Below are positions 1 to 10,471 of a stretch of DNA of 64,000 bases, piece by piece. Both the position numbers and the translations under genes were made by a program. Position 1 is the first letter of the stretch; each line of letters starts with the position of its first letter. Origin of the DNA: Thozetella sp. PMI_491 (lineage: Eukaryota > Ascomycota > Sordariomycetes > Chaetosphaeriales > Chaetosphaeriaceae); assembly GCA_021432635.1 (NCBI GenBank), contig MU270062.1, forward strand, positions 372,001 to 436,000. Direction: 5' to 3'. Below the pieces are notes generated by a model. That model was not told the DNA's origin. It was given only the letters and a program-made list of their open reading frames with translations, and did not search any database.

Positions 1-1
1 A

Positions 2-1283
2 GACGTCTTCTCTAGCACAGCGATCCCTCTTCGTGCCAAGCGGTCCTTGATGAAATTTCTCAAATTCGTCCTTGAGCAACAAGCCACGCCTAACTCTGAC
101 CAGGCAGCAGCGTCTACCTCGGAGGAGCGCGCAAATGCCGCGGCGGAGTGGGCAGAGAAGCCTCTCGTAGACTTCCTCCAAGCGGAGTTCAAGCTCGACG
201 CAGACCTCCAGGCATACATTCTTGCATTGACCCTCTCCCTGGATGCCCAGGTGTCCACCAAGGAAGGGTTGGCCGCGATATACAGACACACGGACTCGAT
301 GGGAGTTTTCGGCCCTGGGTTTGCCGCCGTCTATCCGAAATGGGGCGGCTTGTCCGAGATCGCGCAAGTCGCGTGCCGAGCAGGCGCAGTCGGCGGCGGC
401 GTGTACATGCTCGGCACTGGCATCGCGAAACAGAAGCCAGCTCCTAGTGACTCCGATGGCCACAATATCGAACTTCAACTAACTAATGGGGAGAACGTGA
501 AGACAAAGCTACTAGTGAGCGGAGAAGAGTCTGGTGTCGAGGGATCTGAAACGACTGTCAGCAGACTAGTCGCCGTCGTGGCCTCGCCATTGGCGTCGCT
601 ATTTACCGCGACGGTAGAAGGTGCTACTAGGCCTGCGGTTGCGGTGGTCGCGCTTCCTCGCGGCCTCGCTAGCACGGCTCATGACTCGCCGGTCTATGCT
701 TTCGTTCACTCGAGTGATACCGGCGAGTGTCCAATTGGTCAAAGTAAGTTGACTCGCTCTTTTCCTTCGCGCGGTCGAGTGTCATGATGAACCCCAATAT
801 TGAATACTTATCTACATTGTCTGAGCTTCGGCACTGACGTAACCACACCTCTGACATTCTGATGTACACTCTTTTACACAATCAACTCATCTATCTTGTC
901 ATATTTGCTCTGGCATGTTGCTGACCGCCGACTGCGACTCAGGCACTGTCTACTTGACAACCGTAACAAGACCGAACGCGAAAGCTGTTCTCGAGGCGGC
1001 TTTGTCATCGTTCCTTGCGGCCGTCGCTGAAGGCTCGACGACGGATTCCTTGTACCAGTTGTATTACGAGCAATCAACAAGTGCTTCCGCTAGAGACATC
1101 ACAAGCAGCCCAGGCATTCTGAGCCTGTCGGCAACACCCGTTTGTTTAGCCTTTGATGATGGCATACTTGACTCGGTCCGGAAGACCTGGGAAGTTATCA
1201 TGGGCGCGGCAGTCGCTGAGACCGAGTTTATGGTATTCGAGGACAGAGAAGGCGCTGACGAGGATGACGATGTGTATGACTGA
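2..1283 (+). CDS. Rab escort protein (Rab GGTase component A), 3' part
   Basis: This is the C-terminal part of a Rab escort protein (MRS6/REP), which presents newly made Rab GTPases to geranylgeranyl transferase. The frame is already open at base 2, so the start lies upstream of the window. Exon 1 runs to 743, an intron spans 744-942 (GTAAGT...CAG), and the last exon is 943-1283; the join keeps frame and reads GQSTVYLTT. The GDI/REP signature is seen as GPGFAAVYPKWGGLSE followed by AVGGGVYMLGTGI. Between them and the C terminus sits a low-complexity insert, as is usual in REP compared with the shorter GDI proteins. The tail is acidic (EDDDVYD) and has no prenylation Cys. It is convergent with the rec8 gene. 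RabGDI is the alternative family, but the insert and tail favour REP. Confidence 0.85.
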
Positions 1284-1875
1284 TGAGGAGCCGGTATTGT
1301 GATTCGGTGTTGCATCTAACTCGTCTGCCTGATTCGAGTTACCATCTGATAAACTGTACCAACAATGCCCAAGCACACGTCAAGTGATTCCATCACCATT
1401 TATGGTGTTCGTAGCCACCTGACTTCATGCTGCACAAAGAGATTTGCCCAAAGTTCGTCGGGTTTCATTGACCAGTCGGTCTTGATGCCCCAACTTCGCC
1501 CTGGACATTGCCTAGGTAAGCAGATGGAAGTGCTAAGACCCCAAATAACAAACCCCTGGTGAGGTGCTCTCCATATCTCTCCTTGATACCAGCTCTTTGA
1601 CCACCCGATGTGAAGAAGCCAATAAATTCCGCTGTGTCCACTCTCCCTGTGGGACGAGTCGACTTGCTGCCCATATCCCACTAATATTTCTCCTAGGCGT
1701 ATCATCCCGCCTCAGCCATGACCGTTTCATTCTTCCGTGATAGCTCGATTTCGCACAACGGTGACTGAACCCCAAGCGCCCTGTTCATCTGTACTGAAGC
1801 CGGAAAGCAAAAGGAACTCCTCCATAAATGAGCAAATTGTGTGTCCGCAAATGACCTGCGGATCTCGACGTGTCT
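1284..1875. other. Convergent intergenic stretch
   Basis: These 592 bases separate the 3' ends of the Rab escort and rec8 genes. Both genes end toward it, so it should hold two 3' UTRs. I see no coding exon, repeat or RNA gene here. Confidence 0.5.
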
Positions 1876-4630
1876 CTAGTCCGAGACGCCGTAGATATCC
1901 TCCTCTTCCTGCTCAACTTCGTCATCTTCCTCTTCCTCTTCTCCTTCCCCTTCGTATCCCTCTTCATCTTCCTCTTCGTATCCATCTTCATCTTCCTCCG
2001 TCTCCTCAACTTCGTCATCTTCCTCTTCCTCCCCTCCTTCCCCTTCGTATCCCTCTTCATCTTCTTGCTCAAGGTACGACTGGTAAGCCTGCTTAATCCC
2101 CTCAATTTCATCACCCCGTTGAGGAAGAGGCGGGCTGGATCCCATTTCCTCGGATCCGCCACCCCAATGAGGAAGAGGTGGGCTGGATCCTATCTGCTGG
2201 GATCCACCAGCTAAGTCGAATGATGATACGGTAGCAGGCAACTTTCCCTTTCCTTTGGCAGCAGAACTGACTTTAACTCCAACACGGATCTGTCCGAAGG
2301 CTTCGGTCCCGCCTTGGCCAGTCTGCTCAACCTTGATGATGTTCTTGGTCACTAGGCCGAGGATCTGGTAGAACGCTTGAGCGGCTACCTCTGTATTGTA
2401 ATCGTCGTGTTTGGGAAACAGTGCGTCGAAGTCGATCCAGTGCATCGTCTCAGCTTTGGAATTGTACTGTGGGCTGCCGTGCTCATGCGCCACCGCTTCG
2501 AGGTAGTCCAGAAAATTCCGACCGTGTTGGTCCAGGCCAGAGAGGACAGCCTGTGATATGTTGTTCATATTGGTGTGGCCGCCCTTTCCTAGTGCCTCGA
2601 ACGAGTCCTCCGCGCCACCTAAATAGGGACCGAAGCCATCCGAACCGAAGGACGGGAGTGCCTGGTCACTGAAGCGCTCGATGCTTGGAAGCACACTGTC
2701 ACGATTCTGTAGTGGGCTAGACAGGCTGGAGAGTCTAAATGCCTTGGGCTTGCCAGTGTCCGAACCGAGCAAGAAAGAGGAGCGATTCCAGGGCAGAATA
2801 TCGGAACCGACATCGGGTGGGAGGATAGGATCGTCTCGGCCTCGCTCTGGCTCCTCCTGGTCGAAAGTGGGCTTTCCTTTGCTCTTCTGTTGCGCATCGT
2901 GGACTAGTTCGTCATCTTTGTTCTCGCCTTCTAGCTCGAGCTTGCCCAACCGAGGGCGTTTCTTCCGTCCGACCTCATTCTCGTCCTCCGAGAGTGCATC
3001 AGATGCAGAACGGGCCGCATCCTTGTTGCGGTCATCAGAATTCACAGGTCGGCCAAGGGCGATGGCGAAAAGGTTCTGCTCCAGGCCCTCGCCAGCAAAT
3101 TCTCGCGCCAATGGATGATCGTAGCCACTGTGGGTGGCGAGCATGCCAACTCCCATGATTCCCACACCGAATATGGTATTCCACGCATTCTTCTTCGCCT
3201 GGGCGGCGGAAGGATTGGTCTGTCGCTTAGCGCGCGCCCGAGCCTGCTCCTGATTCGCTACGTAGTTCTCAGTCCACAACTTGTACTCGTCTCGCGAAAT
3301 TCGAGTCTCTTCATCTGGAGCAAGGAGCCGGCCGCGGCGCTGACGGCGGGAAGGGGCCTGTAGGTGAGACAAGTTAGCGGTTTGAACCAAAGCAGTATTA
3401 GACTGACTCACTACTGCATCCATGAACTCAGCGAAGGTTTGCTCAGTGATATCTTGTCCACCCTCTTGTAGGGTTACAAATGCCCCGACCTGGGGAAACT
3501 CATCTTCTCCAAGAATCGTGGATATGTCGTCCCCGTCGTCGATGGCCGCAAGCGGGTTTGGAGGCTGACCAGCAACTGAGAGATGAGCGGCCGGTGACCC
3601 CGGCATTGGGGGAAGTTCGGGAGAGCTGTCAACCCGAGTTTCCAAGATGTTCCCATGCTCGTCAATCTCCAAACCGAGGTCGTTCATATTGTTGGGCTGA
3701 TTGTCAAACGCGTCGTCAAACCCGAGTTCAATGTCAGCCTCAGCCTTTGAATGGATACGTCCTTGGCTGAAAACCGATGACGGACTTCTTCCCAAGAGAG
3801 CTGGAGAGTGTAGTGAGTCTCCAGGATCAAGCTGAAATGGATTGCCGTATTTGGACGAAGAGCCCAGATTCCATCCAATCTGCTCTGCCGGGTTCAACGA
3901 CAGTTCCAGGAGCATATCATCTGTCACCAGCGGCGACATCTGAGATGAGGTTTTGCGCGACTTCCGGGTCTCATTTGAATATCCGTTCTCATCTCCTTCT
4001 AGTAGCATTGGAGGAAGAGGCGGGATGGCAAAGTCCAGATTGAACTCTGGGTCGTCGACGAGGATTAGTTGGTCACGACTGGGCAGAATTAGTGATCGCC
4101 TTCCTGCGCTACAGGTACCATCATGCCTGGAAGCTATTGTAGCTTACCTTGCCTTTCCTGCCGATGGATCAAGTGAGGTGCCCGCAAAACTCATGCGGCG
4201 AGTAAATGCACGCATGCGAGACTGGACTTTCTCGGCATCGGATAGGATGTAGTTGCACTGCTGAGAGAAGACGCGCGAAACCCCGTACAGCAGATTGCTC
4301 TGAAGGCGAAGGGCGATCGGCACGCCGGGTTTGATGATAGTTTCACAAGCTTTCTGAATGTTGACCTCTTGAACAGCCTTCCGTGTAACCGTGCTGATCC
4401 TAGTTTTAAGGCCGGCCGTCGCCACCAGCCTAAGACCTTTCTTAGCATCTAGAGCATGTACTAGGAGAGCAACTCGTCTTTGAGTAATACACACCATATG
4501 GTGGAGACACCATGCTCGGGATTCTTGAGGACTAAACCATGGCTGAGTTAGCCATACAGTTCTGTGACACGATTTGGTGTTGGCGGCCATCTCGGCTGGG
4601 CAGGCGCGTACTCTCGTGGCTGTAGAACAT
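1876..4630 (-). CDS. rec8: Meiotic cohesin kleisin subunit Rec8
   Basis: Five exons give 828 aa: 4630-4612, 4531-4495, 4429-4148, 4078-3412 and 3357-1876. Kleisins close the cohesin ring between Smc1 and Smc3; Rec8 is the meiotic form cleaved by separase. The start codon gives the family-typical MFYSHEILKNPEHGVSTIW, spread over two tiny exons and joined in frame to LVATAGLKT. The N-terminal Rad21/Rec8 domain covers about residues 1-110, with PIALRLQSNLLYGVSRV. The C-terminal winged helix that binds Smc1 is seen as AFYQILGLVTKN near residues 690-720. The fourth intron (3411-3358, 54 nt, GTGAGT...GCTAAC...ACAG) is a multiple of three and stays open, so retention would insert 18 residues. An unusually acidic, internally repeated tail follows the winged helix. 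Rad21 is less likely because of the LRLQ...LLYGVSRV form of the N-terminal domain. Confidence 0.85.
1885..2075 (-). repeat. Acidic-tail tandem repeats in rec8
   Basis: On the plus strand this is a pyrimidine-rich tract of cttcctcttc-type units in which a block of roughly 90 bases occurs twice. It encodes two copies of an EDEEGYEGEGEEEEEDDEVE-like segment at the Rec8 C terminus. A second small duplication just upstream (about 2110-2200) encodes two GSSPPLP motifs. Confidence 0.75.
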
Positions 4631-5445
4631 GGTTCCCTACAGGAGAGACCCCGGTAAGGTCTCTTTGGATCTGTAGACGAGTTTCCGTTCCTAAAGTAGG
4701 TGGCAGGATACCGGGTGTTTGTCAAATGCTGTTGTTTTCTTGTCGCGGCCGCTGGGTTGACGCTGGAGTGGAAGGTCGAGGCTTGCATTTTGTGTCGAAA
4801 GTTACTTGGTGAAAAGGCAGACCTTCAAACTTGAAAATTCTGCCAAAATTCGGCGGATACCTATATTACGAAATAGTGCGTCAAAGATGCTATTGTTCAG
4901 CAGGAGATCGATAGAATTAATTGTGGTTGGGAAAATGGAGGCTTGTCATTCGCAACGCGCGAGAATTTTGGCCGCCGAGACCGCGAGTTGAGTCGAGGAA
5001 GGCACAACACAGTGCAGTGCTGATTTTTCGCCCTTACACAAATTACAAACTTCTTAACGGATCGCAGACTGGGTTTATCAACTTCATGTGAGACATTGAA
5101 GTGGAAGTTCGGTATCTGGCCTGTGCCCAACCTTTGACCTCGAAATCGTGGGCGCTTCAAAGCCCGCATCTCGCCAGTCCTTTGGGTTAGGTGCGCATAT
5201 GACTTCGTTTATTATTGCCTAGGATTCTTATTCACAATATAGAGAGCTCGAGTATTGCCTTTTTTCTTTCTCATGCCCCGCCCTGTCAAGATGTCTTGCA
5301 AGCAGTGTGATTCGGTTCTTTCTTGTTCTTTTAATGCCAAACCACGTCAAAACCAGGCAAGAGTTCAGTCTTTTCAACCATTTTAATAACCACATCTGAG
5401 CATCTTCTTTTACTCGCATATTCCGTGATCATCGACAGCGTTAGG
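4631..5445. other. Upstream region of rec8, no gene seen
   Basis: This stretch holds the rec8 5' side and AT-rich sequence. Reading frames are short and show no recognisable motif. I see no repeat structure. Confidence 0.4.
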
Positions 5446-5749
5446 ATGCCATACCTTTGGGATCCAGCCACCGAGGAGAACCCAGATCTCTCGTACCTCC
5501 GGATCCCACAATTGCCGTTTCCATTGCACCTTCTTCCCAACGGCCTGATCGATATGCGAGACGCAAAAATGCATCTTGTGGCCTTGGTCATAGATTCAAG
5601 GATTTCGATCGAACGCATCATTGAGCTGATCAGGTTTGTTAGCATGTTTTGTGCGGAGTGGGACCGGGTGACGATGATGCACCAGAGCAGCTACGTATGT
5701 ACCTTCGGTCCTAGCTGATCCTAGGATCATCCGCTCACAGCAATACTAG
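5446..5749 (+). CDS. Hypothetical small protein
   Basis: An ATG at 5446 opens a frame beginning MPYLWDPATEENPDL. A GTATGT donor at 5695 and a CACAG acceptor at 5740 would splice to a 9-base last exon ending in TAG at 5749. The product would be about 85 aa, with the segments LPFPLHLLPNGLIDMRDAK and IERIIELIRFVSMFC. The composition looks like a folded helical domain rather than noise, but I recognise no family. It could be an exon of a larger gene or a relic. It sits downstream of the cluster regulator and reads toward it. Confidence 0.3.
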
Positions 5750-6005
5750 GTTAATATATGAGAAGCGCCGATGATAAAACGTATTCACCTACGATCTGAC
5801 AGAAGAGGCCCGTGATTCAGAGGCTGAGGTGCGGGCCGCGACGGTGTTGGGTAATCGGTCTGGAGGCGTCTTGAACGGAAGGTAGCCATGAGACCTTGGC
5901 GACGGTGGCCGGAGGTGCGGTTGTATGCCAGTCAGAATAGGTACTCCTTTTCAACGCCTATGTACGGCTTGATAGCTACTAAGGACTGCTGAAAACGTCG
6001 CTCGG

Positions 6006-7972
6006 CTACCCCAAAGCTGCTCCCGCTGGGAAGGTGGTATCCATGCGGGACGGAGCTGCGAACCCAAGTATCGAACTCGGAATCGCCATGAGCTCCGATG
6101 GAGTGAGGCTCCGGTAGCGATCTGATAATAGCGATCCGACGATCATAACAAGATTCCCTATGGCTCCCACATCGGCGCTCCACTCTGCCCAGTCTTCCGT
6201 GCTCGTTCGACACTCCGTCCCGTTGTGCTGAAGCTTTGTTAACAGTCCTGCCTGGGAAATGCCATAAACGGTATATCTCTTATATCGAAGCTCGAACTCT
6301 GTCCTCCAACATTCGATATCCTGTGCGTTGAACAAGCCAGCGCTGCTTGCAAGTGGGACAAGAGCGAACCCCCCTAGATCCGCAGTATAATATGAAATAG
6401 CCGTCGACATCTCTACAAGCATGTTTATGATCTGGAAGATAAGAACAGTACTTGACTGGATATCAGTAAAGTGCTCGCAATGAGGTACGTCGGACCGGAC
6501 TTACCGTCTTCTGCATTCAATAAAGATCCACTCGCTCCAAGCTTCATCGGCGTTTTGGGGAAGGTTACAGTCGGCACAGCCTACTGATAAAGCCAACCTA
6601 GTGGCGACCATCTATCTTAGACGTTAGTGGGGAAGTGCCTAGCAAGCTGTGAAAAGAATCGACGGTGATACAGACACTAACTGTAGCGAGTAGCGAGAAG
6701 TCGAAGACATCGGGCGAGGTAGGTGTATCCTGAAGACGGAGGAGAGAGTAGATGAGGAGGGCCTGTAGGGACGCTAGAAGCTCCCACTGGTCGAGCTCAT
6801 TGTGCTGTCCAGTGTTACCATGGAACTGAATTGACCGAATCAAGCGGCTCCAGCTTACCTCTTCAAGGATCCTCTCTTGTTCTAGCTTGATCAGCCTCCA
6901 CACAAAAATCTTGTTTGTTTCTGTCCGCGACCTAAACATTTGGACCAGACTGATGCAATTAATCAGGGCCTAACCATGACATGGACATTAGCTAGAGCAC
7001 ATCGGGTGGTAGCCAAACACCTATGAGGCAATGGCTCCTTCACCACGCGAAGGCGGGCCGAGGGTGAAGGTAAACTCGCCTGTTGTGGAGGACCCTGCCC
7101 TGTCTCGGTCCACGAGTACTGTATCGGACTTATGAATGGCGGGAGCATGCCTTTTTGTACTATCATGTGAGGGTAGGAACGCAAGATCTGCATGGCCAGC
7201 GACACCAAGACGGCCTGGCTACACTTTGTGAAAGACCGCTGATTGAAGGAAGGCGGTCCGGAAAATGGAGGACTCCACGGGGCAAAGAAGGATGTGCCAG
7301 TCATGAATCGATCGGGTGCGTTGGGTGCGTTGGGTGCGTTGTGGGAAGGATTCGGCTTGAAACTGCCGCCATAGTTTTCGGGTGGCTTGGCGCCAAGGTC
7401 GAGAATGTCGATTTCGCTGGGACGAGCGTCCCAACTGTTCTCCGAAAAGCGTTCGAGCAACGCTAATTCCGTTTTCTCGTGGGATATGGATGAAACACTG
7501 AGCTCCAAGGCACCATCGCGTTTGGCTTTCTTGGGACTCGCTACGGCGGTCATGGCACTGTGCGTCTTGGTGTTCTCTCTTTTATTGAGAGCGGAATTCG
7601 GTGTGCTGCTCGAGTCACCTTGATCGGAAGCGTGCTGCTGGTGTGCAACCCCATCGTAGTCGCACTTGACGCCACGTTCCGTACACCGAAGACATGGTCC
7701 GGGAGCTTCGTCGGCAAGACGGATGCAGCGGGTTTTTGCGCGTACACATGCAGCGCAGGATCGCCTGCGGGAGACGGCCGCGTCAGAAGGCTTGCTGCGA
7801 CAGTAGTAGTGATGGCGCTTTCGTGTGGACTCTAATTGTGCATTAGCCACGCTGCTACCTTAGTCTAGCAGGTGCCAGTGCCTCTACCTTTGCCAAATGT
7901 TCTCAGGCATAGCGAGCAGCGGTAGCTCGGCTCGGAGAGCCCAAGAGCTGGCGCTTCCAGTTCGTCGGACAT
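6006..7972 (-). CDS. C2H2 + Zn2Cys6 transcription factor
   Basis: Six exons give 553 aa: 7972-7888, 7831-7021, 6949-6859, 6804-6682, 6611-6505 and 6450-6006. A classical zinc finger (C19-x2-C22-x12-H35-x3-C39) is split by a 56-nt intron and is followed by a binuclear cluster at C54, C57, C64, C75, C78 and C85 (RRRSCAACVRAKTRC). The rest resembles the fungal regulatory middle region: QWELLASLQALLIYSL, then SLLAT joined to MVATRLALSVGC. The first exon was chosen because the next open frame starts at GTG, and only this exon restores the C2H2 spacing. Intron 3 (6858-6805) is 54 nt and in frame. A short NAPNAP repeat lies near residue 190. It is the nearest regulator to the polyketide genes and a likely pathway activator, which is inference from position. 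Confidence 0.8.
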
Positions 7973-9262
7973 GTTCTGAATTGGGCAGATCACAGAAACG
8001 GAGTCCTGAAAGTTCGGAAAGCCTTCTTGGAAAGCCTTCACGCGTCTCCGGCTCTTAGGGACATCGAATATGGGCTATTATTAAGTTATTCACGGAGATC
8101 CGTGAACAGTGGGAGGGGCTTAATAATCATGATCACTAACAGAACCGACTTGGTCTGCTGTGGTTGTCCGAATAAGGAGACCGGCCCCACATGATCTCGC
8201 TGGTGCTGGTGAGTGGTACAGCATCGCAGCCCATTGGCGGGCCGCGCCTTGATGATCTTACTTTGTACTACCTACCCACTCCTGGTATGTTTGTTGGCGT
8301 GGTACGAGACAGACGTCAGCTTGAATTTGTCGGCCTGAAACCAGTATTAACCGGCCTTTTTGGCCAGTAGCGGGGCCTTTAGGCTCCTTGTATCTGGACC
8401 ATGTTGCTAATATTCGCTTCCCTTCTAGTCGATATGAGTAAATATGAGATGGTGGCCTTTTAATCCCTACGCTAACAAGGAAATAGGGACGGTATTGCAT
8501 GGAGAGGTTTGTATTGTTTTGGCTCTGGGCTGCCTGATGTGGCTGCCCAAGTCGCACACCTTTCCTCTTTGGCTTGGGATCACGAGCCTTTCTGGGAGCC
8601 ATCCCGCTTTCTCAATTGATCACCTAACCTGTAAACTGTACTCATCATCTAGTAGCCGAGAGATTAGTTTGACCAGGTGGCCGCTCCGGCCATCAATCTA
8701 TGGACTTCCAACTCCGCTGCAGTGGCGCCGAGGAGACGCTATGATACTGGACCGCATGGGATAGCAGCAGGAGATTCCTTTCCGGGTCACGACAGGCCGC
8801 ATGCAGGGTCGGCGGACCGAATATCCCATCCATCATGTAGTCGGCCTCGAAGCCTATCCATGGGACAAGAATCCGCCAGAGCTCCCGGCCGGTGCGGAAA
8901 CACTGCCCGTATTCGCCAAGGTGTGGATCTCCATGGGTGCACCAATCCGTAATTTCTAACTTGGGCTGGTGGATGGCGGTGTTATCCGACCGAAGCGAGT
9001 ATACGACGTTTGCGAGACCCTGGCCTGGCTGTCTTGGTAGCTCATGAAGGGCTAGTCCAAATCCGGTTCCGCGCCGTCGTGCTAGAGAAGTATTGTATAA
9101 GTTAAATGTTTATTTTAACAAGGCAAGATGGAAAGACTGGGTCTCATGGCCTCCTGGCTGTTGGCCGCCGAAAATAAAGCTGGTTATTTTCTTCACATGT
9201 ATTGTTCCAACTTCTGACAGAGCCCTCATTCACATCACCCCCTGCTTCGCCTTCGAGCCACC
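7973..9262. other. Intergenic region with a coding-like fragment
   Basis: This is the divergent region between the regulator and the RTA1-like gene. Plus-strand bases about 8765-8958 form an open segment after a possible TAG acceptor. It reads GLEAYPWDKNPPELPAGAE and ends KVWISMGAPIRNF before TAA. An upstream frame ending near 8763 reads PLQWRRGDAMILDRM. These look like two exons or relics of a gene I cannot name. No convincing start or donor was found. The rest shows nothing. Confidence 0.3.
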
Positions 9263-10343
9263 ATGAGTAACAACCACAACCAAACCAGCGGCACACCGGC
9301 CAATTTTCGTTGTAACAACGACAATTGCCCAATTAAATACTCCTACTATCTTTATAGGATCGACCTCGCCGCTAATGTGGCCTTCCTCGCTATCTTTAGT
9401 ATATCACTTGTCGCGTTTGTCGCCGTTTTCCTCCTGACGCGCCGCGGCTTCGCATTCACTATGGCAATGGTCCTGGGCCTCCTCTGCGAAGTTATTGGCT
9501 ACGGAGGACGAATCATGAGCTGGAAAAATCAATTCGAAGAGACTGGGTTCTTGATCCAGATATGTTGCTTAACAATGGGACCGGCCTTCTTAGCCGCTGG
9601 GATATATCTCTGCCTAAGGCGAATCGTGCTTGTGTTTGGCCCCGAAAACTCTCGAATCCCACCCAAGTTTTACACCCGCATAGTAAGTAGCTCAAAGCTG
9701 CCATCCATTGCCTTATATTTCTTCTTCTTATTTAACGCGGCTGTACTAGTTCATACCCTGCGATGTGGTGAGCCTTATTCTTCAAGCGGTTGGAGGCGCC
9801 TTAGCCTCTACGGCACTCTACGGAGCGAGCTATTCAGTCGACACTGGTGACAATGTCATGATCGCGGGTCTTGCATCCCAGGTGTTTACCTTGTTGGTCT
9901 TTCTTCTCCTCGCCCTCGACTTTGGGGCCAGGACACTCTCGAGGCATAAGCGGCTTGGCGCTGCCGCCGTGGACCAAGATCCCAGTTTGGTCGCGATTCG
10001 CCAGTCGCGGTTGTTTCGCGGATTCCTCATCGCATTGTCTCTAAGCTCGGTGTGCATCTTCTGGCGTTGCGTCTTTCGCGTTGCGGAGCTCAGCCGCGGC
10101 TGGAAGGGCACGCTGATGGCACGCCAAGACCTCTTTATCGGTTTTGAGGGTGTGATGATCACGATCGCTTGTTTGGGACTCAATATCTTCCATCCCTCAT
10201 TGTGCTTCAAACAATGGATGGATAACGAGGACAACTTTGAAAGGAAGCAAGAACTGGCTGAAGGGCAGATTGGAGTCATCGGTTCCACGGACACGGGGCT
10301 TGCCAAGAAGAAGACTTCAGGAAACTCTCTAGAAGTTGAATGA
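9263..10343 (+). CDS. RTA1-like seven-helix membrane protein
   Basis: Two exons (9263-9682 and 9750-10343; 67-nt intron GTAAGT...CTAG) encode 337 aa. The RTA1/lipid-translocating exporter family consists of fungal membrane proteins linked to resistance to toxic lipids and sterol-acting drugs. Family features are the N-terminal Cys-containing extracellular stretch (FRCNNDNCP), the segment GLLCEVIGYGGRIMS, and PCDVVSLILQAVGGALAS directly after the splice. Seven hydrophobic helices can be traced between residues about 30 and 290. The tail is hydrophilic and lysine-rich. The gene stands between the cluster regulator and the O-methyltransferase, so a role in self-protection or export of the product is possible but unproven. 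The start has a good context (CCACCATGAG). Confidence 0.87.
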
Positions 10344-10471
10344 AGGAGTCTGTTGACGTGGCTAACCCTTGGGACCGCGGCATCTAGGTCGCAACTACCT
10401 ATACAACGTCCAACCCGACATGATTATAGTATATAGCAAAGACATCCCATTAGCACATAATCTCATATTCT

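Noticed and set aside
1870-2214. Plus-strand hydrophobic frame rich in Leu, Phe and Val that looks like membrane helices
   Set aside because: It is the antisense shadow of the acidic, GAA/GAG-rich tail of Rec8.
7310-7345. Short 9-bp tandem repeat (gtgcgttgg-type) as a mobile or regulatory repeat
   Set aside because: It lies inside the regulator gene and encodes a NAP tripeptide repeat in a disordered linker.
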